Below, piece by piece: positions 55,083 to 63,433 of a DNA stretch of 64,000 nt; position 1 is the stretch's first letter; each line of letters starts with the position of its first letter. Source of the DNA: Microcoleus sp. FACHB-61. Lineage in GTDB: Bacteria; Cyanobacteriota; Cyanobacteriia; Cyanobacteriales; Microcoleaceae. Both the position numbers and the translations under genes were made by a program. The stretch lies in contig JACJNY010000044.1 of assembly GCA_014695295.1 (NCBI GenBank), positions 18,184-82,183 of the forward strand. Direction: 5' to 3'. The notes beneath the pieces were generated by a model. The model made no database searches. It saw nothing but the letters and a program-made list of their open reading frames with translations, and was not told the origin of the DNA.

Positions 55083-56921
55083 GTGAATAAACGCTGGAGA
55101 AACGCTGGCCTGTACGCACTGCTGGCTATTGTAGTCATTGCCTTAGCAACGGCATTTTTTGACAAACAGCCCCCAAGTAGGGAAGTTTGGAAGTACAGTC
55201 AATTCATTCAGGAAGTCGAAGGCAAGAGAGTAGACAAAATAAATATCAGTTCCGATCGCAGCAAAGCCCTGGTCACAGCCCAGGACGGCAACAAGGTACT
55301 CGTTAACCTGCCGAACGACCCCGAACTGATCAACATCCTGACCAAAAATAACGTAGATATTTCAGTTCTGCCCCAAAGCGACGAAGGCTTCTGGGTAAAA
55401 GCCCTCAGCAGCCTGTTCTTCCCGATCCTGCTCTTGGTGGGACTGTTTTTCCTGGTGCGGCGCGCCCAAAACGGGCCCGGCAACCAAGCCATGAACTTCG
55501 GCAAATCCAAAGCTAGAGTCCAAATGGAGCCACAAACTCAGGTGACTTTCGGCGACGTGGCCGGCATCGAACAAGCCAAGCTAGAGCTCGCGGAAGTCGT
55601 TGACTTCCTGAAAAATGCAGACCGCTTCACCGCAGTCGGAGCAAAAATCCCCAAAGGCGTGCTGCTGGTCGGCCCTCCCGGAACTGGCAAAACCCTGCTG
55701 GCAAAAGCAGTTGCTGGAGAAGCAGGCGTTCCCTTCTTCTCGATTTCCGGTTCAGAATTTGTGGAAATGTTCGTGGGTGTCGGTGCTTCCCGCGTCCGCG
55801 ACTTGTTTGAACAAGCTAAAACGAACGCTCCTTGTATCGTATTTATCGATGAAATTGACGCCGTAGGCCGCCAGCGGGGAGCTGGTTTGGGCGGTGGTAA
55901 CGACGAACGGGAACAAACCCTGAACCAGTTGCTGACAGAAATGGACGGCTTTGAGGGCAATACAGGCATCATTCTGATTGCTGCCACAAACCGCCCCGAC
56001 GTGCTAGATGCAGCGTTGCTGCGTCCGGGTCGCTTCGATCGCCAAGTAGTAGTCGATCGCCCCGACTTCGGAGGCCGCCTAGAAATTCTCAACGTTCACG
56101 CCCGCGGCAAAACTTTGTCGAAAGATGTGGACTTGGAAAAAATTGCCCGCCGGACACCTGGTTTCACAGGTGCGGATTTAGCCAACCTGCTCAACGAAGC
56201 AGCAATTTTGGCCGCCCGCCGCAACTTGACCGAAGTCTCGATGGATGAAGTCAATGATGCGATCGACCGCGTGCTCGCCGGCCCAGAAAAGAAAGACCGC
56301 GTGATGAGCGAAAAGCGCAAAACTTTGGTAGCTTACCACGAAGCCGGTCACGCTTTAGTCGGCGCGCTGATGCCCGATTATGACCCCGTGCAGAAAATTA
56401 GCATTATCCCCCGCGGCCGCGCTGGCGGTTTGACTTGGTTCACACCAAGCGAAGATCGGATGGATTCTGGCTTGTATTCTCGCTCTTACTTGCAAAATCA
56501 AATGGCGGTAGCTTTGGGCGGCCGCATTGCTGAAGAAATTGTCTTCGGCGAGGAAGAAGTAACAACCGGTGCCTCCAACGACTTGCAGCAAGTAGCAAGA
56601 GTAGCGCGCCAAATGGTGACTCGCTTCGGAATGAGCGATCGGCTAGGCCCTGTAGCTCTCGGTCGCCAGCAAGGGAATATGTTCATGGGTCGCGATATCA
56701 TGGCCGAACGCGATTTCTCCGAAGAAACCGCAGCGACGATCGATGATGAAGTGCGTTTGTTGGTAGAGCAAGCTTACCGCCGCGCTAAAGATGTACTCGT
56801 CGGCAACCGCCACGTCCTTAATGCTTTGGCAGATATGCTAGTTGAAAAGGAAACTGTCGATTCGGACGAATTGCAAAATTTGCTGGCCAACAGCGATGTG
56901 AAAATGGCGACGATCGCCTAA
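55083..56921 (+). CDS. ftsH: FtsH AAA+ metalloprotease (FtsH1/FtsH3-like)
   Basis: A 612-residue membrane ATP-dependent zinc protease that degrades damaged membrane proteins and regulators. Two N-terminal membrane helices (about 8-26 and 105-125) flank a small outer domain. Walker A GPPGTGKT, Walker [36 protein letters not shown] and the zinc site HEAGH (about residue 420) with its downstream Asp (TGASNDLQQ) are intact. The N-terminus [14 protein letters not shown] resembles cyanobacterial FtsH3 (and FtsH1), not FtsH2. FtsH3 works in hetero-hexamers in the plasma or thylakoid membrane. GTG start with AGGAGG 10 nt upstream, followed by a strong terminator. Confidence 0.96.
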   Translation: MNKRWRNAGLYALLAIVVIALATAFFDKQPPSREVWKYSQFIQEVEGKRVDKINISSDRSKALVTAQDGNKVLVNLPNDPELINILTKNNVDISVLPQSDEGFWVKALSSLFFPILLLVGLFFLVRRAQNGPGNQAMNFGKSKARVQMEPQTQVTFGDVAGIEQAKLELAEVVDFLKNADRFTAVGAKIPKGVLLVGPPGTGKTLLAKAVAGEAGVPFFSISGSEFVEMFVGVGASRVRDLFEQAKTNAPCIVFIDEIDAVGRQRGAGLGGGNDEREQTLNQLLTEMDGFEGNTGIILIAATNRPDVLDAALLRPGRFDRQVVVDRPDFGGRLEILNVHARGKTLSKDVDLEKIARRTPGFTGADLANLLNEAAILAARRNLTEVSMDEVNDAIDRVLAGPEKKDRVMSEKRKTLVAYHEAGHALVGALMPDYDPVQKISIIPRGRAGGLTWFTPSEDRMDSGLYSRSYLQNQMAVALGGRIAEEIVFGEEEVTTGASNDLQQVARVARQMVTRFGMSDRLGPVALGRQQGNMFMGRDIMAERDFSEETAATIDDEVRLLVEQAYRRAKDVLVGNRHVLNALADMLVEKETVDSDELQNLLANSDVKMATIA

Positions 56922-56967
56922 TCAATTTTGGATTTTAGATTTAATCTAAAGTTTGAAATCGCTAATT

Positions 56968-57008
56968 GGGGTGATTCTGGGATTGTCTGGAATCGCCCCG
57001 ATTTTTTT
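56968..57008 (+). terminator. Intrinsic terminator after ftsH
   Basis: A 13-bp stem (GGGGTGATTCTGG with CTGGAATCGCCCC, allowing G-U pairs), a 6-nt loop and a run of seven T at 57002-57008. Confidence 0.85.
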
Positions 57009-57066
57009 ATGGGTGCGATCGATCGATTTTAGATTTTAAATTTTGGATTTTAGATTTTATCTAAAG
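57009..57066. repeat. (ATTTTAG)-type heptamer run
   Basis: Imperfect TTTTAGA/TTTTGGA heptamers span about 57025-57062, between the ftsH terminator and the convergent broken gene. Confidence 0.6.
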
Positions 57067-57079
57067 AATGACCAAGCAA

Positions 57080-57397
57080 TCAGACATTCAACATACCCTT
57101 TTCCTTAAGCTGGCGCTTAATTTCTTCCCAGGGAACTCTTGGTTCATCTTTTCTAGATTCAATAATCAGACAGTCGTAAACATTCTCCCAGAGTTCGCCT
57201 GGGTACTCGAATTCAAGCAGCAACGCGATTTTTTCGCCTTGAGAATCAACTAAAAACTGAAAGTCTGTCGGTTCGCCGCATTCAGCCAGCACGTCGGCTC
57301 AAAACTCGCTGTGTTCTTTGAGGTCAAAAATTGCAGCGGCTTTGTTGCCTAGATTGTCCGTTAAAATTTGAACGCCGCGCATATTGTAATTTGCCAT
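57080..57397 (-). pseudogene. Short conserved gene broken by TGG-to-TGA
   Basis: From ATG at 57395-57397 the frame reads MANYNMRGVQILTDNLGNKA and on through HSEF, then TGA at 57299-57301, then ADVLAECGEPTDFQFLVDSQ to a stop at 57080, 106 codons in all. The sequence flows through the stop without change of style, and a Trp codon (TGG) there needs one transition. The C-terminal part resembles small cyanobacterial proteins of unknown role (YPGELWENVYDCLI, VPWEEIKRQLKEKGML), possibly antitoxin-like. Either the gene is dead, or a GTG at 57290-57292 restarts a 70-residue product. Confidence 0.65.
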
Positions 57398-57506
57398 ATA
57401 TCGAAGTTAGTAACCTGTATTAAAATTAGATGCGAGTCAGAATGATATGAGTTTCAAATTAGGGATCATTTCCCATTGAAAATCTTCTACTGAGCGCTCA
57501 CGCAGA

Positions 57507-57540
57507 AGTCTAAAATCTACAATCTAAAATCTAAAATTGT
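57507..57540. repeat. Heptanucleotide tandem repeat (TCTAAAA)n
   Basis: About four units running right up to the eda start codon at 57541, so this repeat occupies the ribosome-binding region. Confidence 0.8.
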
Positions 57541-58179
57541 ATGAATCATCAATCTTGGTTGACACTACTAAAAAAACACCGCGCGATCGCAGTCATCCGT
57601 TCTTCCGAAAAGGAACTTGCTTGGCAGATGGCATCAGCGGTAGCAGCAGGAGGAATCCAGTTTATTGAAATTACTTGGAACACCCACAAAGCCGCTGAAT
57701 TAATTGCCCAACTCCGCTCGGAATTTCCTACTTTTAGTATTGGCACCGGCACTTTATTAAACTTAGAACAGTTGCAGCAAGCAATAGACTGCGGTGCTCA
57801 ATTTCTGTTTACTCCCCACACCGATGTAGCGATGATTAAAACAGCAGTTGACGCCGGAGTGCCGATCGTCCCAGGTGCTTTTTCTCCCACGGAAATTGTG
57901 ACCGCGTGGCAAGCAGGCGCTACCTGCGTTAAAGTATTTCCGATATCGGCTTTGGGAGGCGCGGCTTACCTGAAAAGCCTGCAAGGCCCCCTGGGAAACA
58001 TCCCCTTAATTCCCACTGGCGGGGTGACGCTGGAAAATGCCAAAGTATTTATTGACGCCGGGGCGATCGCCGTTGGTTTAGCCGGAGACTTATTTCCTAA
58101 ACACTTAGTGGAAAATCGAGATTGGCGGGCGATCGTTCAAATTGCCCAAACTCTCGCCCAAAACTTAACAACTTGTTAA
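57541..58179 (+). CDS. eda: KDPG / 4-hydroxy-2-oxoglutarate aldolase
   Basis: A 212-residue class I aldolase that splits 2-keto-3-deoxy-6-phosphogluconate to pyruvate and glyceraldehyde-3-phosphate in the Entner-Doudoroff pathway, which operates in cyanobacteria. The Schiff-base Lys is in ATCVKVFPISALGG, the catalytic Glu in FIEITWNTHKA, and the phosphate-binding loop is IPLIPTGGVTLEN. The length is normal. It stands alone, with no edd nearby, flanked on both sides by TCTAAAA heptamer arrays. An Asp/4-hydroxy-2-oxoglutarate (proline catabolism) role is also possible for the family. Confidence 0.92.
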   Translation: MNHQSWLTLLKKHRAIAVIRSSEKELAWQMASAVAAGGIQFIEITWNTHKAAELIAQLRSEFPTFSIGTGTLLNLEQLQQAIDCGAQFLFTPHTDVAMIKTAVDAGVPIVPGAFSPTEIVTAWQAGATCVKVFPISALGGAAYLKSLQGPLGNIPLIPTGGVTLENAKVFIDAGAIAVGLAGDLFPKHLVENRDWRAIVQIAQTLAQNLTTC

Positions 58180-58189
58180 GCCCTCTTTC

Positions 58190-58262
58190 CAATCTCGAAT
58201 CTAAAATCTAAAATCTAAAATAGTACAAGCCAATCTAAAATCTAAAATCTAAAATCTAAAAT
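58190..58262. repeat. Two (TCTAAAA)n heptamer arrays
   Basis: One array of three to four units at about 58195-58220 and one of four to five at about 58232-58262, separated by a short unique stretch, between eda and the transpeptidase gene. Confidence 0.85.
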
Positions 58263-58279
58263 CATACCAGGTGTGAAGA

Positions 58280-58801
58280 ATGAACAGCATTATCAACTCA
58301 ATTTACTTCGGCCGCGCTGGAACTTTCTGTGCCGGCTGCGCCCTCACTTTTGCTGCATTCTGCGGCGGTTCAATTCCTGCACTTGCTAGCGAACAGCACA
58401 ACATAATTGCCAATAAAATTATGCAGTTGCAGCAATCCAGCCAGCGCTGGATTGAAATTGATTTATCCAGACAAAGGTTAATAGCTTGGGAAGGAAATAC
58501 AGCAGTTTACGCGGTGGTTATTTCCAGCGGCAAATCATCGACTCCCACTCGCACGGGAACCTTTGCCGTTGAAACCAAATACCGCGTTGCGAGGATGACT
58601 GGGGATGATTACGATGTGCCGGATGTTCCCTATACAATGTATTACGACGGAGGCATGGCAATTCACGGCGCTTACTGGCACAATTTGTTTGGCAATCCAG
58701 TTACTCACGGCTGCACAAATGTAGCTGTCAATCATGCTAAATGGCTATTTGAATGGGCCTCGGTGGGGACGCCAGTAGTGGTGCACAAATCTAAAGTTTA
58801 G
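58280..58801 (+). CDS. L,D-transpeptidase (YkuD)
   Basis: A 173-residue exported enzyme. A signal peptide (about 1-37, GTFCAGCALTFAAFCGGSIPALAS) precedes a YkuD domain (WIEIDLSRQRLIAWEGNTAVY, then SSGKSSTPTRTGTF). The active-site block ends in HGCTNV with the catalytic Cys near residue 145, and the upstream His is in MAIHGAYWHN. It cross-links peptidoglycan stem peptides or attaches proteins in the periplasm. The length is that of a minimal single-domain YkuD protein without a peptidoglycan-binding domain. Confidence 0.92.
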   Translation: MNSIINSIYFGRAGTFCAGCALTFAAFCGGSIPALASEQHNIIANKIMQLQQSSQRWIEIDLSRQRLIAWEGNTAVYAVVISSGKSSTPTRTGTFAVETKYRVARMTGDDYDVPDVPYTMYYDGGMAIHGAYWHNLFGNPVTHGCTNVAVNHAKWLFEWASVGTPVVVHKSKV

Positions 58802-58840
58802 GGCATGGGGCATGGGGCATTGGGCATGGGGCTTGGGCAT
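58801..58840. repeat. Heptanucleotide tandem repeat (GGGGCAT)n
   Basis: Five GGGGCAT/GGGCATT-type units begin right at the transpeptidase stop codon. Confidence 0.8.
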
Positions 58841-58863
58841 AGTCGAACGCTATTCAATCTGTT

Positions 58864-58896
58864 AGAACCCCGACTTCTTAAAGAAGTCGGGGTTCT
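58864..58896. terminator. Perfect 16-bp hairpin
   Basis: AGAACCCCGACTTCTT and its exact reverse complement are separated by one base. It lies between convergent genes and would end transcription from either side, though no long T-run follows at once (a T-run occurs at 58905-58913). Such hairpins are also dispersed repeats in cyanobacteria. Confidence 0.65.
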
Positions 58897-58938
58897 GGGT
58901 ATTATGTTTTTTTAGGTGAGCTTACTTAACTGCTGCTT

Positions 58939-59311
58939 TCAAGCACAAGCCCAATTGTACCAAACATCAGTAAAGTCTAAGTTGATAAGTTCTGATTGAG
59001 AAATAAAAAAGTTATATATGCCGTCGTCTCTCCACAGAATATGTACCGCATCATCAACAGAGGAATCCATTTGAAATAAAAGAATATTTTGCTCTGTGTC
59101 ACTATCAGGCTTATTACCCCATCTTGCGTCGCCTTGTATAAAATCGGGATAACCGCCTATTTTATGACCGAAGGGACGCGATATCTCTAAATACTGTTTT
59201 ATGATGCGATCGTTATTGCTCAATTATTCATACAAATCTTCTCCTAAACGTTGACTAAATTGGTAGTAATCAGTACCAATGGGTGCATATTTTTTAGTAA
59301 ATTGCAAGCTG
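58939..59311 (-). pseudogene. Truncated DUF1963 (YwqG-like) gene
   Basis: The frame reads SLQFTKKYAPIGTDYYQFSQ and so on, then TAA at 59221-59223, then LSNNDRIIKQYLEISRPFGH to FTDVWYNWACA. It aligns with the last ~110 residues of the intact paralogue at 60578-61405 (LQFTKKYVPIST..., YLEISSFFGHKIGGYPDF). The first ~150 residues are missing and the break coincides with the start of a foldback element at about 59311. A downstream restart could give a 94-residue fragment, unlikely to be functional. Confidence 0.75.
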
Positions 59312-59452
59312 TAATATCAAATCCGGTTACATCGGAATCATACAGTAGCGAAAGCGATAGTCTCGCTCGCTTTCGCTACTTATAGCCAGCGAGACGCTTG
59401 CACTGCAACTCGAACAATTATGTATGATTCCGATTCCAGCGGAAACGATATG
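59311..59452. mobile_element. Foldback (MITE-like) element
   Basis: Outer arms of about 30 bp are inverted and imperfect. The inner 14 bp, ATCGGAATCATACA (59331-59344) and TGTATGATTCCGAT (59421-59434), match exactly. The interior carries a second hairpin AGTAGCGAAAGCG/CGCTTTCGCTACT (59345-59380). It has no coding capacity. It borders the DUF1963 pseudogene. Confidence 0.65.
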
Positions 59453-59466
59453 ACCTCTTCCTTTGA

Positions 59467-60123
59467 TTAATGACTAACGGGACATCCTCCTCTCGTTAAC
59501 TCTGTTAAGAAATTATTGGTGTCAAAGAAATGTTCTACAGACTCAATCTTTAAATCCTCTGTGACTTTAGCAATGCTAAGACCAATAATTTCAATAGTTT
59601 CTCCTGTCCCTTGATGATCTTTGTAAGCTCCCCTAAAAACACCCCAGTGTCTCCACTTAAACACAACGTTAGGAGGCCCTGCAACGACTTCGACTAATTC
59701 CCAGTGAAAGCCATCGGGAAAAGCTGTGTGAAAAAGGTTGTAGGAGGATTTAAAGGTTTCATCAGAGGCGCGGTAGTAGTCTGAGTTTTCTAGAAAGAGA
59801 TTATAGGTTCCCTGATCTACAACTTCTTGGGCTGTGTATTCTTTTCCTCCATTAGTGCTCATACGGAATTTATCCGTAACTACAGAGATCCATTGTTGGG
59901 GATTGGTTTTGAAGGATGCTTCCATTTCAAATGTTCTCACCAGGTTATAGGCGATCGCATTCAAAGACCCTTCGGCATGATTGTGTTTCCTTTCCTTGGA
60001 CAAGAAAGCATTAGTGCGAGAATAGTTTGGACGATTCCCGTCCCGCCATTCTACTCCATCATCCTGTTTCAAAACTTCTTCTCTATCTTGGACCCAGAGG
60101 GGTAAGCCGGGAGTTGTACTCAT
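59467..60123 (-). CDS. SnoaL-like (NTF2-fold) protein
   Basis: About 218 residues, starting at ATG 60121-60123 with AGGAG 10 nt upstream. An in-frame upstream extension to 60237 looks unlike coding sequence. The sequence MSTTPGLPLWVQDREEV... and the core (VVDQGTYNLFLENSDYYR, FPDGFHWELVEVVAGPPNVVFKWRHWGVFRGA, GTGETIEIIGLSIAKVTEDLKI) fit a duplicated or extended SnoaL/NTF2-type ligand-binding fold as in polyketide cyclases and ester cyclases. The true substrate is unknown. It is followed on the same strand by the DUF1963 remnant. Confidence 0.65.
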   Translation of the reverse strand: MSTTPGLPLWVQDREEVLKQDDGVEWRDGNRPNYSRTNAFLSKERKHNHAEGSLNAIAYNLVRTFEMEASFKTNPQQWISVVTDKFRMSTNGGKEYTAQEVVDQGTYNLFLENSDYYRASDETFKSSYNLFHTAFPDGFHWELVEVVAGPPNVVFKWRHWGVFRGAYKDHQGTGETIEIIGLSIAKVTEDLKIESVEHFFDTNNFLTELTRGGCPVSH

Positions 60124-60577
60124 ACCTGTTAATCTCCTAGGATTTGGGTTAATAAAAATCTTGATACTACAATGAAAGACTGGCGGTTTTGATGCGAGTG
60201 TGTTTCCCATAAAAAGGTACACGAAAATTGTCGCCATGTCAAGCCTAGGCAGACATAAACCTAACTACCTGCATAGGTTGTCGTCTCCCATAGACATCTC
60301 CAAAAACTAACTGGTTCCTATGAAGAGCCTGGGAAGCGATGTCCAGAGGAAGATCCTCGCTTTCTGAGCCGGAAAATGGGAGGCCGAGCCTTCAGATATG
60401 CGTTCCCAGGAATACAGCGCATTATAGACCGCGTTTTTAATCAGCAGAATGACGCTCGCGCTAAGGAATGATGCTTAGTTTATTCTGAGCGAGCGGCTCT
60501 GAAAAACTAGAATTTTAAGCATCTAAATCTGTGCTTCTAGGAGGGCGCTCGCGCTTGATGTCGCGTCTCGAATGCTT
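60124..60577. other. Intergenic region, no gene seen
   Basis: About 450 bp between two minus-strand genes. GCTCGCGC-rich stretches recur (near 60448, 60485 and 60545), but no stable hairpin or known repeat was assigned. Confidence 0.35.
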
Positions 60578-61405
60578 TTAATAACAATCCCAATTATATA
60601 AAACCTTACTAAAATCTAATTCTCTGAGTGCTGATTCATCAATAAAAAAGTTACCTACACCAGTGTCTCCCCACATGATATCTACTGTCTCATTGCAATC
60701 AGTATCCATTTGGAATAGAAGAATGTCTGGCTTTTGTTTTTGATCGGAGTTACTACCATCTCTTCTTACGTCGCTTTGTGTAAAATCAGGATAACCACCT
60801 ATTTTATGACCAAAGAAAGACGATATTTCTAGGTACTCATCCTTAATTTCATGGTTCATAAATAACTCATGGATTTCCGAGCCTAAAAGATCGGTAAATT
60901 GGTAGTCATTGGTACTAATCGGCACATATTTTTTAGTAAATTGCAAGCTGCAACAGCCATGAACAGGAAAATATTCTGGTTCCGGCAAAAAATTATAATT
61001 GGTAATGATGCTTTCAACTTGGAAGTCTGGCTGAGGAAAATAGATTATTTTGAATTTGTCTTCGGCTGTGGGATTATCTTCATCGGCGGAATTGCCCAAA
61101 TCTAAACCATATAGGTCATCGTCGGCTATATAAAACTGCAAAATTCCCCGATCGGGAAAACCATCTAAAGGCGATACTTCAGAAAAGTTGATTTGTGCTA
61201 GCAAAAATAAATATTTACCGTCAGGAGTTTTTGGATACTCAAAGCCTTTAGGTAAATAGGGCAATCCCCCAAATTTACTCTGCCACCAATTAACCTGGTC
61301 ATTATTCTGAATTTTAATTTCAATGTAAGGTTTAATGGTAGCTTCGATTCGCTCCCGATACTTTTCTAGTTCCGGAGAGAGTGGAAATTCTAGTTTGTAG
61401 TTCAT
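60578..61405 (-). CDS. DUF1963 / YwqG-family protein
   Basis: A 275-residue soluble protein of the YwqG (DUF1963) family. The family hallmark WWQSKFGGLPYLPKGFEYP lies near residues 60-78, followed by FLLAQINFSEVSPLDGFPDRGILQFYIADDD and the C-terminal HKIGGYPDFTQ and ILLFQMDTD strands. The family is of unknown function, sometimes linked to polymorphic toxin immunity (SUKH/YwqG neighbourhoods). It appears complete and is the parent-type copy of the fragment at 58939-59311. It is about 75 bp downstream of the Hsp70-like gene on the same strand. Confidence 0.85.
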   Translation of the reverse strand: MNYKLEFPLSPELEKYRERIEATIKPYIEIKIQNNDQVNWWQSKFGGLPYLPKGFEYPKTPDGKYLFLLAQINFSEVSPLDGFPDRGILQFYIADDDLYGLDLGNSADEDNPTAEDKFKIIYFPQPDFQVESIITNYNFLPEPEYFPVHGCCSLQFTKKYVPISTNDYQFTDLLGSEIHELFMNHEIKDEYLEISSFFGHKIGGYPDFTQSDVRRDGSNSDQKQKPDILLFQMDTDCNETVDIMWGDTGVGNFFIDESALRELDFSKVLYNWDCY

Positions 61406-61437
61406 CTGCTTTTAAAAATTTGTTTTGAACGCAATCA

Positions 61438-61464
61438 GTAGGGTGCGCCGAAGCGCACCTTACC
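61438..61464. repeat. Palindromic GTAGGGTGCGCCGAAGCGCA repeat
   Basis: A GGTGCGC/GCGCACC hairpin with flanking TAGG/CTTA. Same type as 28005 and 39250. Confidence 0.7.
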
Positions 61465-61478
61465 TGTAAAACCTATTC

Positions 61479-63068
61479 TTAACTTAGCTGCACCACAGGT
61501 TTATCCTCTAACAAAGTTTCATTTGTCAGCAAATCTTCAACAGTAATGCGCAAAAAGCGCTGTTCGTCAACGCGGAACAAAACTTTTATGCGATCGCTCC
61601 CCGGATACCCTGGCGGCGTCAATTGAGCGATGCTGCGTGCTCCGTCTTTGTCATTTAGCGGCTGTACCGATCTTTGACCCGCGAGTTGGCGAGTAATTAG
61701 CCTGTCGCCGTCAAAATATATTTCGGTGCCGCCAGTTTCCGCTCCCAATTCGCCGACAATTAATTCTATACTCGGCTGATTTTCTAAAGAAGCCCCCAAG
61801 ACTAATTCTACCGGTTCGCTCATCGGATAAGACTGGCCGGATTTAATTAAACTGTGCCAACTGTGGCAATTGTCGCGGCGGTTCCAGTAGCGAATACCGT
61901 AACTGTGATAGAGAAAATCTTTGATTTCTATGCCTTGATTCAGTTGCAGAGCACCTTGGGCGATCGCCTCAAAGGGTTTGTCGCAGCGAATTTTTGTCGG
62001 ATCGAAATATTGCTGCACCCAACGCTGGACAGCGGGAATTCGTACAGTACCGCCAACTAGCAAAACTGCATCGATGTCGCCAATTTCTAAGCCTTGGCGC
62101 CGCGCTTGCTGCAATACTTGATTCATGCACTCGTCGAGGTTGTCAAAAAACTGATGTTCAGCGAGGATAGATTCAAAGCCAGCTCGATCTAATTCTAATT
62201 CGTAACTCTCAAAATTTTCGTCATCAAAATAAACCTCAACCGCCAGATTTAGCAAAGACAACTGAATCTTTAACCGTTCTGCTAATCTCGTTGTTATCGG
62301 AGATTTGGCCAGCCCTTTTGTTTTGAAAAAATAGTCAACCAGCCAATTATCAATATCAGAACCGCCCAAATTTTGTCCGGCTTTAGCCAAAACCCGGGCA
62401 ACTTTTGCCTTTTGTGCTGAAGATTCAGCCAATAACTTTTCGCCCCACTTGAGAATAAAACCGAGGGGCTTTTTGTCGGAGGAAGCGTCCAAACGCACTA
62501 CAGAAAGATCGAGAGTTCCGCCGCCGAAATCGATGACTAACAAAATTTCGCGATCGCCCAAACCGTAACCCAAAGCAGCCGCCGTAGGTTCGTCCAACAT
62601 CCGCACCTGTTCTACTTGCAGAGATTGAGACACTTTGCCCAACCAATGGCGGTAAGCTTCAAAACTATCTACCGGCACAGTAAAAATCAAAGAATCTACG
62701 GGCAAGGGCAGTTCGCGAATTGAGTTCACAATTTCGCTCAAATACCACTCACCTACTCGTTCAAAAGTAATAAGCTGCCCGTCAAGTTCCGGCACAAAAC
62801 CCTGAACGGAAGTGCTAATTCCCCGCTTAAAATTGCGGAAAAACCGAGAATCTCCACTCAAATCAAGGCCTCTGTCACGGACTTGCTGACCGAGTATTAC
62901 TTTATTTGCAGCAGCGTCCTCAACGTAGAGTAAACTGGGAATTAGGGGTGGATTTTGAGCCGAGATTGCCGACAATCCCGGTAATTTCAAAGTTTCGGGC
63001 TGCTGGAGGACTTGATTCCAGCGAGCGACGACGGTGTTGCTAGTTCCAAAATCAATTGCGATCGCCAT
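61479..63068 (-). CDS. Hsp70-family (DnaK-like) ATPase
   Basis: A 529-residue protein with a full actin-like ATPase domain: phosphate 1 AIDFGTSNTVVA at 4-15, phosphate 2 LVIDFGGGTLDLS near 175, and the adenosine motif VLLVGGTVRIPAVQRWV near 335. The C-terminal ~150 residues form a short substrate-binding-like beta region (LVLGASLENQPSIELIVGELG, DKPVVQLS) without the DnaK lid. It is a divergent Hsp70, common in cyanobacteria beside housekeeping DnaKs. No DnaJ or GrpE is nearby. Clients unknown. Confidence 0.88.
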   Translation of the reverse strand: MAIAIDFGTSNTVVARWNQVLQQPETLKLPGLSAISAQNPPLIPSLLYVEDAAANKVILGQQVRDRGLDLSGDSRFFRNFKRGISTSVQGFVPELDGQLITFERVGEWYLSEIVNSIRELPLPVDSLIFTVPVDSFEAYRHWLGKVSQSLQVEQVRMLDEPTAAALGYGLGDREILLVIDFGGGTLDLSVVRLDASSDKKPLGFILKWGEKLLAESSAQKAKVARVLAKAGQNLGGSDIDNWLVDYFFKTKGLAKSPITTRLAERLKIQLSLLNLAVEVYFDDENFESYELELDRAGFESILAEHQFFDNLDECMNQVLQQARRQGLEIGDIDAVLLVGGTVRIPAVQRWVQQYFDPTKIRCDKPFEAIAQGALQLNQGIEIKDFLYHSYGIRYWNRRDNCHSWHSLIKSGQSYPMSEPVELVLGASLENQPSIELIVGELGAETGGTEIYFDGDRLITRQLAGQRSVQPLNDKDGARSIAQLTPPGYPGSDRIKVLFRVDEQRFLRITVEDLLTNETLLEDKPVVQLS

Positions 63069-63433
63069 TCAGCCAAAATACACAGCTACGAGGGATTCAA
63101 TCATATTATTGTATTTTGAACCCCAAATGCAAATAGATTATCAACTTGTGCTTGCATAAATACTTAGTTGCCATCAAAACTGCTTTAGTAGCGGAGTCTT
63201 CAATTTTGTGCAACTGCATATTTTTGGTTGCAACAAATAAGCGCCACTTTTATAAGCGGCACAAAACTCATACCATTTTAAATATTAGATTAAACACTTG
63301 GGAATGGCTGACTGCATAAGGGTTTGGAACACGGGCCTACAGTTGCATTTTTTTGTGAAGGTGGCATCACCTGTCCGCCGTCGCCAAGCTTTTACCTTTG
63401 ATATCAATCCAATTTTTAAATGAAGCGTGAAAA
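63069..63433. other. Divergent intergenic region, no gene seen
   Basis: About 365 AT-rich bases between the Hsp70-like gene and the CPBP gene. No terminator or repeat assigned. Confidence 0.4.

Noticed and set aside
906..63433. tRNA or rRNA genes in the longer spacers
   Set aside because: I looked for the conserved GGTTCGA-type T-arm and matching acceptor stems in the larger gaps and found none. A covariance-model scan would settle it.
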